A stretch of 64,000 bases of DNA from Prodigiosinella aquatilis (GTDB lineage: Bacteria; Pseudomonadota; Gammaproteobacteria; Enterobacterales; Enterobacteriaceae). Shown piece by piece: positions 44,884 to 53,708 of the stretch. The stretch lies in contig CP128857.1 in NCBI GenBank assembly GCA_030388725.1, positions 3,224,001 to 3,288,000 of the forward strand, in the 5' to 3' direction. Position 1 is the stretch's first letter. Each line of letters starts with the position of its first letter. Made by a program: the position numbers and the translations under genes. The notes under the pieces were generated by a model. That model was not told where the DNA came from and did not search any database. It was given only the letters and a program-made list of their open reading frames with translations.

Positions 44884-46141
44884 GCATTCTGCTCCCGTCA
44901 AGCGCGTTCATAACATGCGCTACTGTATGGAAAGAACCACAAACGATAACGATATCCTGTTCGAGCGCCTCTTGCATAGCCTGTCGCCAGGCAGACACTA
45001 CATCCGGATATTGCCGGCAAGCATCAAGATACCGGGCCAATTCATCGGCACTGGCACCTCGCGGGCCCTCCAGCGGAGCGCAATACCACTCATCCACCAG
45101 CGGCGCCAAATGAGCCAACGTGCCCGGAATATCCTTATCTGCCAGCATCCCCATTACTGCGCGGATCTTACCTCGTCGCGGTAATGCAGACAGACGGCTG
45201 GCCAAATAAGCGGCCGCATGAGGATTATGCGCCACATCCAGAATCAGCAGTGGTTTTTCGTTCACAATCTGAAAACGTCCCGGCAAGGTCGCCTGCTGCA
45301 GGCCATATCGAATTGCAGATTCATCTATGTCTAACGGAGAATAATACAACGCGGCCAGTGCAGTAGCGGCATTCGGCAGCGGTACATGCGGCAGCGGCAG
45401 CCCGGTTAACTGATGCGACGTGTTTTCCCAACACCAACTGGCTGGTTGAGAGACAAAACGCCACTCATTACCGCGACGATACAGTACGGCCCCTTTTTCT
45501 TCCGCGACAGCACCGATCGACGCCGGCATATCCGGCTCACCTACCACGGCGGGTTTGCCACGACGGAAGATACCGGCTTTCTCCCGGCCAATACTTTCCC
45601 GGTCATTTCCCAACCAATCGGTGTGATCAAGTGCAATACTGGTCACTACGGACACATCAGCATCAACAATATTGGTTGCGTCCAAGCGCCCTCCCAGGCC
45701 AACTTCAAGGATGACCACATCCAGTTGCGCCTGTTTGAAGAGTTGCAATGCCGCCAGCGTACCAAATTCAAAATAAGTTAAAGAAACACTATCCCGGCCA
45801 GCGTTGATATCCGCAAAAGCCTGGCAGTGCACCGCTTCAGGCAGTTCTTTGCCTTGAATGCGGACCCGCTCGGTGTAACGCAACAAATGAGGAGAGCTAT
45901 AAACCCCTACCCGCTTCCCGGCGGCCAGCAGGATTGATTCCAACGTACAGCAGGTTGTCCCTTTACCATTGGTTCCAGCGACCGTAAATACGACACTGGC
46001 AGGCTGTAAGAGTTGGAGATTTTCGGCAACCTGTTTGACACGCTCCAGTCCCAGTTCAATGGGCTGGGCATGCAGATGCTCAAGATAATGAAGCCACGTA
46101 GCCAAAGGCGACGTGGCTTGTGGTATTTGAAGATTATCCAT
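44873..46141 (-). CDS. folC: Dihydrofolate synthase / folylpolyglutamate synthase FolC
   Basis: FolC adds L-glutamate to dihydropteroate and to folates. This Mur-ligase-type enzyme has the P-loop VAGTNGKGTTC at about residues 55-65, the YFEFGTLAALQLF stretch, VILEVGLGGRLDATN and LDVAHNPHAA. It has 422 residues. It is 84 bases after accD and overlaps dedD, so all are likely one transcript. Confidence 0.96.
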   Translation of the reverse strand: MDNLQIPQATSPLATWLHYLEHLHAQPIELGLERVKQVAENLQLLQPASVVFTVAGTNGKGTTCCTLESILLAAGKRVGVYSSPHLLRYTERVRIQGKELPEAVHCQAFADINAGRDSVSLTYFEFGTLAALQLFKQAQLDVVILEVGLGGRLDATNIVDADVSVVTSIALDHTDWLGNDRESIGREKAGIFRRGKPAVVGEPDMPASIGAVAEEKGAVLYRRGNEWRFVSQPASWCWENTSHQLTGLPLPHVPLPNAATALAALYYSPLDIDESAIRYGLQQATLPGRFQIVNEKPLLILDVAHNPHAAAYLASRLSALPRRGKIRAVMGMLADKDIPGTLAHLAPLVDEWYCAPLEGPRGASADELARYLDACRQYPDVVSAWRQAMQEALEQDIVIVCGSFHTVAHVMNALDGSRMHGE

Positions 46142-46225
46142 GAGTCCCGTTCACTGACTTACGGTTCATTGACACAGAACACGGAGAAACACAGTAGTGC
46201 TCGCGCATCCTGTTCATCATTTTAA

Positions 46226-47137
46226 TCAGGCTTCATCCTGAGATTCGGTAGTGACAACTTGCTGATGTTCGGCAATGTCCTCCGGTTCGGGATGGTTAGT
46301 CAATTTGGCAAGGAGAGTCGCCAGTTTATAACGCATCTCGGGACGGCGAATAATCATATCAATCGCGCCTTTTTCCAACAGAAATTCACTGCGCTGAAAG
46401 CCTGGTGGCAACTTTTCACGGACCGTCTGCTCAATAACACGTGGCCCGGCAAAACCAATCAATGCTTTCGGTTCAGCAATGTTCAGATCACCGAGCATCG
46501 CCAGACTAGCTGACACCCCCCCCATGGTGGGATCAGTCAGGACTGAAATATACGGCAGTCCACGTTCACGCATTTTGGCCAACGCGGCGCTGGTTTTCGC
46601 CATTTGCATCAGCGACATCAGCGCTTCCTGCATACGGGCACCACCACTGGCAGAGAAACACACCAGCGGACAGTTATCTTCCAGCGATTGCTCGACAGCC
46701 CGCACAAACCGTGCACCGACGACCGAAGCCATGGAACCGCCCATAAACGAAAACTCAAAGGATGCCACTACTACTGGCATATCATAAAGCGTGCCCTTCA
46801 TGACCACCATGGCGTCTTTTTCATCGGATTGCTTCTGTGCAGCAGCCAGACGATCCTTGTACTTTTTGGAGTCTCTAAACTTCAGTACATCTCTGGGTTC
46901 CAGTTCGCTACCTAACTCAATCGCGCCTTCTTTATCAAGGAAGGCGCTGAGACGGGCACGGGCGGACAGACGCATGTGGTGGTCACACTTAGGACACACT
47001 CCCAGGTTACGTTCCAGTTCAGCGCGGTAAAGTACCTGCCCGCAACTATCACATTTAGTCCAAACCCCTTCGGGGATGTTCGCCTTGCGGGTTGGTGTGA
47101 TATTACTTTTGTTAAGAATTCGTTCAATCCAGCTCAT
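46226..47137 (-). CDS. accD: Acetyl-CoA carboxylase carboxyltransferase beta subunit
   Basis: AccD with AccA transfers the carboxyl group from carboxybiotin to acetyl-CoA, the first step in fatty-acid synthesis. The N-terminal zinc ribbon has CDSCGQVLYRAELER...CPKC, and the crotonase-fold carboxyltransferase core has FSASGGARMQEALMSLMQMAK. The start ATG 47137 (MSWIERIL) with AAGG upstream gives 303 residues (E. coli 304); the frame is open further upstream without support. Confidence 0.97.
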   Translation of the reverse strand: MSWIERILNKSNITPTRKANIPEGVWTKCDSCGQVLYRAELERNLGVCPKCDHHMRLSARARLSAFLDKEGAIELGSELEPRDVLKFRDSKKYKDRLAAAQKQSDEKDAMVVMKGTLYDMPVVVASFEFSFMGGSMASVVGARFVRAVEQSLEDNCPLVCFSASGGARMQEALMSLMQMAKTSAALAKMRERGLPYISVLTDPTMGGVSASLAMLGDLNIAEPKALIGFAGPRVIEQTVREKLPPGFQRSEFLLEKGAIDMIIRRPEMRYKLATLLAKLTNHPEPEDIAEHQQVVTTESQDEA

Positions 47138-47368
47138 TGATAACCTTTCTGCTTGAACCTGGCGTACGCCAGTACGCTGCTTATGCGCTACCATTCCATG
47201 GTAACGCAGCCGAAAAAGCGATGCCTGAACACCTGAAAGAACAGGAGTAGGCATTAGCACTCATAGCTGTCCACATAAACATAGCCATAAATGCCGCTCA
47301 TTAAAGCATAACAACGCCGATCTGTGGATAAAAAACTGGTCAAACCGGGCGTTAAAATAATTTTCTAC

Positions 47369-48034
47369 TTATTTCCTACTACTGTGTATCGTAGCTCTTT
47401 TATGACGCCAGAACTCAATCATACCGGGCAGAATAGAGATGAAGATGATTGCCACAATCAGCAGTTTCAGATTTTTCTGCACGAAGGGTAAATCACCGAA
47501 CAGATAGCCCGTATAGGAAAATAATAATACCCACAGCAATGCGCCTACCACGTTGTAGGCGGCAAAGTACCGGTAACTCATGCGTCCCATTCCCGCCACA
47601 AACGGCGCAAATGTTCTCACAATCGGTACAAAGCGCGCCAGAATAATTGTTTTTCCGCCATGACGAACATAAAACTGATGCGTTTTGTCCAGGTAGCGGC
47701 GACGGAAAATCTTTGAATCAGGATTGCGGAACAATTTCTCACCAAACAACCATCCGATGGCATAATTCACCGCATCCCCCAAAATAGCCGCGATCACCAG
47801 TAAAACGACAATCAGATGAATATCCAGTGCATTTGATGGCAACGCCGCCAGCGCACCCGCGACAAAGAGCAAGGAGTCTCCCGGCAGAAAGGGAATAACA
47901 ACCAGCCCGGTCTCACAGAATAAAATAATGAATAAAATGGCATAGACCCAGACGCCATACTGCGTCACCAATTCCGCCAAATGGACATCAATGTGCAAGA
48001 TAAAATCAATAACAAACCTTACAAACTCCATCAT
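47369..48034 (-). CDS. dedA: DedA family inner-membrane protein
   Basis: DedA-family proteins act in membrane potential homeostasis and, from recent work, undecaprenyl-phosphate or phospholipid flipping. The family signature is present: ETGLVVIPFLPGDSLLF, then GDAVNYAIG, and FVPIVRTFAPFVAGMGRM with the essential Arg. It has 221 residues. It lies between accD and truA as in E. coli. Confidence 0.94.
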   Translation of the reverse strand: MMEFVRFVIDFILHIDVHLAELVTQYGVWVYAILFIILFCETGLVVIPFLPGDSLLFVAGALAALPSNALDIHLIVVLLVIAAILGDAVNYAIGWLFGEKLFRNPDSKIFRRRYLDKTHQFYVRHGGKTIILARFVPIVRTFAPFVAGMGRMSYRYFAAYNVVGALLWVLLFSYTGYLFGDLPFVQKNLKLLIVAIIFISILPGMIEFWRHKRATIHSSRK

Positions 48035-48098
48035 ATTGGATATCTCATCATGCTATTTCTCCGCGCAACAGCGCACTCCGTTCCCGAATAAATCAGAA

Positions 48099-48923
48099 TC
48101 AGTCATCAGCCAGAAATAATGGCCCCATGGCCAGTTTGGGAAGACCAAAACTCGCTGGGTAATCAACCATCACCAAATAAAGTCCCTCCGCTTTGGCGGT
48201 AGCCGCTGCCAACGAACGATCTTTGGCCGCCAGCAGATAGGCCATCCAGCCTTCCGGCTGGTTTTCGCATCCCACTTCCATCAGGCTGCCAACAATATTG
48301 CGCACCATATGATGCACAAAGGCGTTGGCTTTGATATCTACCACAATATAGTCACCATAACGCGTGACCTTTAGATGCTTTACATTCCGCCACGGCGTAC
48401 GGGACTGACATTGCATCGCGCGAAACGAGGTAAAATCATGTTCCCCTAACAGACACTGCCCCGCGCGTTCCATACGTTCCGCATCCAGTGGCAGGTAGAA
48501 ATGTGTGATACCGCGAGACAAGATAGCCGGCCGATAGCGGTGATTATAGATGACATAACGGTAACGGCGGGCGGTAGCACTAAAACGGGCATGAAAATCA
48601 TCGTCCACGGTTTTAACCCAACGAACCGCGATATCAGGCGGTAAATTCGCATTGACGCCCATGGTCCAGGCGGCATCTTTACGCACTGAATGCGTTGTAA
48701 AATGGACAACTTGCCCCGTCGCATGAACGCCGGCATCCGTCCGACCAGCACAGAAAACAGTAATCGGTTCGTTGGCAACTTGTGATAACGCACGTTCAAG
48801 ATAACCTTGTACACTTTCTACGTCAGCCTGACGCTGCCAGCCACAATAGCGGCTGCCGTCATACTCGATTCCCAGGGCAATCTTCAGTGATACCGCACCT
48901 TCATCAACCTGCAACTCGGTCAT
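48099..48923 (-). CDS. truA: tRNA pseudouridine(38-40) synthase TruA
   Basis: TruA makes pseudouridine at positions 38-40 in the anticodon arm of tRNAs. The catalytic Asp is in CAGRTDAGVHATGQV, and YDGSRYCGWQRQ and AFVHHMVRNIVG are family motifs. It has 274 residues. Its ATG overlaps the usg stop by one base (TAATG), so translation is coupled. Confidence 0.96.
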   Translation of the reverse strand: MTELQVDEGAVSLKIALGIEYDGSRYCGWQRQADVESVQGYLERALSQVANEPITVFCAGRTDAGVHATGQVVHFTTHSVRKDAAWTMGVNANLPPDIAVRWVKTVDDDFHARFSATARRYRYVIYNHRYRPAILSRGITHFYLPLDAERMERAGQCLLGEHDFTSFRAMQCQSRTPWRNVKHLKVTRYGDYIVVDIKANAFVHHMVRNIVGSLMEVGCENQPEGWMAYLLAAKDRSLAAATAKAEGLYLVMVDYPASFGLPKLAMGPLFLADD

Positions 48924-49933
48924 TACCCCAGATACTCCTCAACCAGACGTTCAGCAGTTTCTATCGCCATCAGCGCACCACCAAAGCGGATATTATCCGC
49001 CACCGACCAGAATTGCAGCAGTTCTGCTACGCCATAATCATTACGCAGACAACCAATGCTGAGATGAATATTGCCAGAAGCATCTTCCACCTGAGTGGGG
49101 TAATCCTGATCCTCACTAAGCACAATATCGTCAGCCTGATTCAGTTCATCACGGGCTTCTTCTGCCGATAATGGACGCAATGCCTCAAGATGAACGACCT
49201 GAGCATGACCATAGAACACCGGTGACTGAATGCAGTTCACCGAAATTGGCAAACCATCATCCTGCAACACCTTCCTCACTTGATCTACCAGTTGACGTTC
49301 TTCTCTTACACTTCCTTCATTATCTGGTAGTAATGGCAATAGGTTGAATGCCAGTTGTTTCGGGAAAATGCCCGGTTCTGGCGGAATACCATTGAGCAAG
49401 CGAGCACTTTGCCCGGCCAGATCGTCCACGGCAGCTTTACCATGCGCCGACACTGATAACAGGTTGGTCACATGCAAGCGGGAAAGTCCGGCCTGTTCCG
49501 TCAGTGGCTTAATGGCCCTCAGCAACTGACTAGTCAGACTACTTGCCACCGCCACGATATTACGATTACGGTAATCAGCCAGCACCTGCGAATTAACACC
49601 CGGCACCACCAGTGGAATATCCGGCTCCTGCGCGAACAGGCCACTGCTGTCAATAACCAGGCATCCAGTATTCCCTGCTTCGTCAGCATAGAGGGAACTG
49701 GCCTCCTGTCCGGCGACAAAGAAAGCCAGTTGCGCTTGTGACCAATCAAAGTCTGCGACATTTTCAACCGGTCTGGAGCGACCATTGAACCGTATAACTT
49801 CCCCCGCACTGCGTTCACTGGCCAGCGGATACAGCTCACCCACTGGAAATTCACGTTCCTGCAATAACTCCAGCAACGCAGAGCCTACTGCACCCGTCGC
49901 GCCAAGCACCGCTATATTCCAGCCATTGGACAT
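48923..49933 (-). CDS. usg: Usg, aspartate-semialdehyde dehydrogenase-like protein
   Basis: Usg has the fold of aspartate-semialdehyde dehydrogenase, with the NADP motif VLGATGAVGSALLELL and a dimerisation domain. The catalytic Cys of true Asd enzymes is missing: the region reads NIVAVASSLTSQLLRAI, with Ser-Leu-Thr where Asd has Asn-Cys-Thr. A normal Asd reaction is therefore unlikely; the function is unknown. The start ATG 49933 (MSNGWNIAVLG, 336 residues) follows AGAGG. It lies in the pdxB-usg-truA order known from E. coli. Confidence 0.94.
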   Translation of the reverse strand: MSNGWNIAVLGATGAVGSALLELLQEREFPVGELYPLASERSAGEVIRFNGRSRPVENVADFDWSQAQLAFFVAGQEASSLYADEAGNTGCLVIDSSGLFAQEPDIPLVVPGVNSQVLADYRNRNIVAVASSLTSQLLRAIKPLTEQAGLSRLHVTNLLSVSAHGKAAVDDLAGQSARLLNGIPPEPGIFPKQLAFNLLPLLPDNEGSVREERQLVDQVRKVLQDDGLPISVNCIQSPVFYGHAQVVHLEALRPLSAEEARDELNQADDIVLSEDQDYPTQVEDASGNIHLSIGCLRNDYGVAELLQFWSVADNIRFGGALMAIETAERLVEEYLG

Positions 49934-49967
49934 GTGGTTCCTCTCCCCAACCTTTTTATAAAATACC

Positions 49968-49991
49968 TCAGGCGGTGAAAACACCGCCTGA
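49968..49991. repeat. Perfect hairpin between pdxB and usg
   Basis: TCAGGCGGTG (49968-49977) pairs perfectly with CACCGCCTGA (49982-49991) around AAAA. On the minus strand it is followed by GGTATTTTATAAA, so it could act as a leaky terminator or attenuator between pdxB and usg. Confidence 0.65.
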
Positions 49992-50019
49992 AAAAACGAA
50001 TTCGTTGATAAACTAATAA

Positions 50020-51156
50020 CTAGCGTTCACCCTGGACAACAGCACTGAATCCTAACTGCTTCAACAATTCTGCACTGCCCTGGTCAACGCAAATGACATG
50101 CAGTGACGACCACTCCCGACGTTCCTGATAGAATTTGCGTAACCGGTCAAAACCACCGGAAATAGGTGCCGCCTGACGCAACAATGCATCATCGTGGCGG
50201 ACATCATACACCAGATGCACCAGCCGTTTTAACAACCGTTCATCCAGCGAGGCGGTTAACGTGATTTCAGTAAATGCCGGTGCCGGTAATAAGGATGACA
50301 ATACCACCTGCTGTGGTTGGCCGATAAAACGGCTCCAGGCCTCAAAGACCTGGGTTGTACCGCGTGCCTTGCCTTCCAATGTATAGCCAGCGATATGGGC
50401 AGTACCGATATCGACCAGACTTAATAGTTCCGTTGATAACTCGGGCTCAGGTTCCCAGACATCCAGCACTACGCTAAGTTTTTTCCCCTGTTTGAGCACA
50501 TTGAGCAGGGCGACATTATCCACCACCGGGCCACGGCAGGCATTGATCAGAATAGTGCCGTCCCTCAGTGAATCAAGCAGTGTCGCATCCACGTTATGCC
50601 AGGTTTTATACGGACCGTCTTTAAACAACGGGACATGGAAAGTCAGAATATCCGCCTGCCCCGCCACCTGCTCCAGCGACAGGAAGTCCTCGTCGCCACC
50701 ACGTTCGGCACGCGGCGGATCGCATAACAGAGTCCTGACGCCAAAAGCCTTGAGTCGGGCATGAAGACGAGACCCCACATTCCCTACACCAATAATACCG
50801 ACACAGCGATCTTTCAGACTGAATCCATCACGTTCCGCCAGCATCAACAAGGCAGAAAAAACGTACTCCACCACTGCAATGGCATTACAGCCAGGGGCCG
50901 CAGAAAAGGCAATGCCCTGTTGTTGAAGGAAATCCTCATCAACATGGTCAGTTCCCGCCGTAGCCGTACCAACAAATTTGATCGTTTTCCCTGCCAGCAG
51001 ACTAGCATTGACCTTCGTGACCGAGCGAACCATCAGAGCATCAGCGCCATTCAGCGCCTCAACCGGAATCGGCCTTCCCGGTACGGTAATAACGTCACCC
51101 AGTCGGCTAAACAGCTCACGGGCATAAGGCATATTTTCATCAACGAGGATTTTCAC
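50020..51156 (-). CDS. pdxB: Erythronate-4-phosphate dehydrogenase PdxB
   Basis: PdxB oxidises 4-phosphoerythronate in pyridoxal phosphate synthesis. It is a D-2-hydroxyacid dehydrogenase with the NAD motif GIIGVGNVGSRL, the catalytic Arg in NACRGPVVDN, the acid/base Glu and His in the C-terminal catalytic part (AHIAGYTLEGK), and a PdxB-specific dimerisation domain after about residue 285. It has 378 residues. The start is GTG with AGGA upstream. It precedes usg. Confidence 0.96.
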   Translation of the reverse strand: MKILVDENMPYARELFSRLGDVITVPGRPIPVEALNGADALMVRSVTKVNASLLAGKTIKFVGTATAGTDHVDEDFLQQQGIAFSAAPGCNAIAVVEYVFSALLMLAERDGFSLKDRCVGIIGVGNVGSRLHARLKAFGVRTLLCDPPRAERGGDEDFLSLEQVAGQADILTFHVPLFKDGPYKTWHNVDATLLDSLRDGTILINACRGPVVDNVALLNVLKQGKKLSVVLDVWEPEPELSTELLSLVDIGTAHIAGYTLEGKARGTTQVFEAWSRFIGQPQQVVLSSLLPAPAFTEITLTASLDERLLKRLVHLVYDVRHDDALLRQAAPISGGFDRLRKFYQERREWSSLHVICVDQGSAELLKQLGFSAVVQGER

Positions 51157-51295
51157 GTTATATTTCCTGATTTACGTCTGGCGACAAACGCGCGGTTCCA
51201 GTGAAAGCAAGGGGGTTATTTTGCCACAAACCACTGTCAGGGAATACCGGTAGCGCGATACACCATGACGACGTGCTACATGGCAGAGCGGTTGT

Positions 51296-52690
51296 TCAGG
51301 CAGATGAGCGCTTTTTGAACTGCACTCGAACCAACAGCCCCCCCAGCTCAGCACCCTGAGAAAGCTCGGCACGCGTCCCGTGCCAGGCGGTAATGTCCTT
51401 GACCAGCGCCAGTCCCAATCCCGTACCCGACAGTCCTGCGCCACTGTCAAGACGGTGAAACGGCATCATCGCCTGTGCCCGGTCAGTTTCAGCGATTCCG
51501 GGACCGCTGTCTTCGATCTCAAGTTGTTGGCCGATGACCCTGGCCGTTACCACTCCGCCATATGGTGTATATTTCAACGCGTTATCCAATAAATTGGCGC
51601 ACAATTCTGTCAGCAATAACGGCTCACCGCATATCAGACAAGACACCGCGCCTTCATACCCCAAATCAATGCATTTACTGCGCGCCTGTGGCAAACGGGA
51701 AAAACAGGTTTCACGTACCAGCTCGGCCAAATTCACCGTCTGCCAAGTCTGTTCTCTATTATCGTACGCCCGCAAACGTGACAGTTGTAATAAGCGATCG
51801 GTTAACTGGATAGTGCTGTCCAGCGTTTGTTTCATCCCCGCCAGACTCTCACGCCACAGTTCTGGTTGAGGGCTGGATAATGCAACCGAAACTTGAGTTT
51901 TCAGTACGGCGAGGGGGGTTCTTAACTGATGAGCAGCATCCGCGCTGAACCGTTCTTGACGAGAAACCATGTTTCTTAGGCGCTCGATATAACGATTGAA
52001 AGCCAGAATCAACGGTTGTGTTTCCGACCAGGGTAAAATGGGCGGTAATGGCGTTAAATCGCCGGGATCACGCCGTAACATCAGACTGGAAAGACGACGC
52101 AGCGGTTGTAGCAATTTTTTCAACAGAAAAATAGCCAGGATCACCGTGATCAAAACCAGAGCACCCTGGCTGATAATAGCGGTAATCAGCAACTGACGGG
52201 CAAAGTCCTGTCGGGAAGACAACGTTTCCGCCACCAGAATCAGCGCCATGCCGTCTACGCTATTTTCATTGACCGGCTGCCAAAGCGCGGCAATTCGAAT
52301 ATCCCGACCACGGTACTGCGCATCATAGAAATGTACCAATGCCGGATAAAGCGTCGATAATGGTGTATTGGGTGGCAAAGGCGGTAAGTCATCATAGCCG
52401 GAAAGCGTTTCCCCGTTGGTAGACAACACCTGGTAATAGAGATGATCGTTCATGTTACGCTCAAAACTATCAAGCACTACCCAGGGAACATCCACTATCA
52501 AGTGACCCTGCCGCACGATCAGACGCTCTGCAACCGTCCGTGCGGAAGCCAGCAACATGCGATCATAAGCCTGCGTGGCCGCCGCTACCGCATTATGGTA
52601 ATGCGTCCATACCGATAGTGCCCACAACAGCAGCATCGGCATGCCGAGATATAAAATCAGTTGACCACGTAATGAGTCAGTCAGACGCAT
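51296..52690 (-). CDS. tctE: Sensor histidine kinase TctE
   Basis: TctE is the membrane sensor of the TctDE two-component system controlling tricarboxylate transport. Two membrane helices (about residues 10-30 and 165-190) flank a periplasmic sensor domain. A HAMP-like linker follows, then the phosphoacceptor His in DAAHQLRTPLAVLK and an ATPase domain with NLLDNALKY, EDSGPGI and GTGLGLALVKDI. It has 464 residues from ATG 52690, overlapping tctD by 14 bases. Assignment as TctE comes from its place next to tctCBA. Confidence 0.93.
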   Translation of the reverse strand: MRLTDSLRGQLILYLGMPMLLLWALSVWTHYHNAVAAATQAYDRMLLASARTVAERLIVRQGHLIVDVPWVVLDSFERNMNDHLYYQVLSTNGETLSGYDDLPPLPPNTPLSTLYPALVHFYDAQYRGRDIRIAALWQPVNENSVDGMALILVAETLSSRQDFARQLLITAIISQGALVLITVILAIFLLKKLLQPLRRLSSLMLRRDPGDLTPLPPILPWSETQPLILAFNRYIERLRNMVSRQERFSADAAHQLRTPLAVLKTQVSVALSSPQPELWRESLAGMKQTLDSTIQLTDRLLQLSRLRAYDNREQTWQTVNLAELVRETCFSRLPQARSKCIDLGYEGAVSCLICGEPLLLTELCANLLDNALKYTPYGGVVTARVIGQQLEIEDSGPGIAETDRAQAMMPFHRLDSGAGLSGTGLGLALVKDITAWHGTRAELSQGAELGGLLVRVQFKKRSSA

Positions 52691-53351
52691 TCTGGCACTC
52701 AAGACTGTATCCCAGCCCCCGCAATGTCACGATAACCACATTACTGCCCGCCAGTTTTTTACGCACACGGTGGACATAAAGATCGATACTTTCCGGATTG
52801 GCATCATCGGTCAGCGTAAACACCTGATCGTAAACATGTTGGCGGGAAACCGGGCGACCACACCGTTGCATTAACGTATTCAGTACCGCCAATTCCCGTG
52901 GCGTTAATGTCAGAGGTTTGCCCTGTAGCAAAAAATACCCCTCGTCATGCCAACTCAAGTCACCAAAATGTTGCACTTCCTGTATCTGTCCGCGACTGCG
53001 CCGCAGCAAAGCCCGTAGTCGGGCTTCCAATTCCTCCAGTTCAAACGGTTTGGTGAGGTAATCATCCGCCCCTGAATTCAACCCCTTGACGCGATCAGCC
53101 ACGCCGGAACGTGCCGTAAGCAACAGCACTGGCAGGTTCTGACCACGTTTTCTGATCCGAGCCAACAATTCCAGACCGTTCATCCGCGGCAAAGAGACAT
53201 CCAGTACAACCAGTGCATAACATTCGTTCTGCAACAGATGATCTGCTGACAGCCCATCGCCGACCAGATCTACCGCGAACCCGGCACCACTGAGTGCTTT
53301 CTGCAACCAGTGCGCCAGTTCCGGATGATCTTCGACAAGTAAAATACGCAT
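52677..53351 (-). CDS. tctD: Response regulator TctD
   Basis: TctD is an OmpR/PhoB-type response regulator. The phosphoacceptor is Asp51 (VVLDVSLPRMNG), with acidic pocket Glu7-Asp8 and Lys in LTKPFELEELEARL. The C-terminal winged helix ends with YVHRVRKKL and VRGLGY-type recognition residues (LRGLGYSLE). It has 224 residues from ATG 53351; an upstream TTG is unlikely. It is divergent from tctCBA, which it should activate in response to citrate or related acids. Confidence 0.94.
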   Translation of the reverse strand: MRILLVEDHPELAHWLQKALSGAGFAVDLVGDGLSADHLLQNECYALVVLDVSLPRMNGLELLARIRKRGQNLPVLLLTARSGVADRVKGLNSGADDYLTKPFELEELEARLRALLRRSRGQIQEVQHFGDLSWHDEGYFLLQGKPLTLTPRELAVLNTLMQRCGRPVSRQHVYDQVFTLTDDANPESIDLYVHRVRKKLAGSNVVIVTLRGLGYSLECQNASD

Positions 53352-53708
53352 TACAAACAACCTATTGTGAAAAACTATTCTGGTTAAAAATCGTTGTCAT
53401 CAAAAAATTGCCTTATCAGTCATTCGCATTTCAGACACCATTTATTTACCACATCACCAAGGCAATAATGACCATTGATGGGAAGACGGACACAACAAAA
53501 GTTTCATTTTGCGAACCAACATCCAGCATTCCATTAACACTTTCATCTATTCCTGTCGCCTCTATCACCTGTTTTAAGCGATGTAAATCACATCAGTGAA
53601 ACTTTTATAACGATTGAAAGGTAACTGAAAGGTTACGGCCGTAACAATTCAATAACCGACCGTTCCCGTGACAGGGATGCACCAACAGCATAAATATGAG
53701 GAGTCATC
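53352..53708. promoter_or_regulatory. tctD-tctC divergent regulatory region
   Basis: This 357-base gap contains the control elements of tctCBA. A CRP-like site AGCGATGTAAATCACA lies at 53577-53592. A tandem 11-mer TGAAAGGTAAC/TGAAAGGTTAC lies at 53615-53636, overlapped by the perfect palindrome GTTACGGCCGTAAC at 53632-53645. No gene is seen. Confidence 0.6.
53615..53645 (+). promoter_or_regulatory. Tandem 11-mer and palindrome before tctC (candidate TctD operator)
   Basis: Two 11-base copies (TGAAAGGTAAC and TGAAAGGTTAC) lie head to tail, one helical turn apart, the spacing used by OmpR-type regulators. The second flows into the palindrome GTTACGGCCGTAAC. The location 64 bases before the tctC ATG, divergent from tctD, makes TctD the obvious candidate protein. 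Confidence 0.55.
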
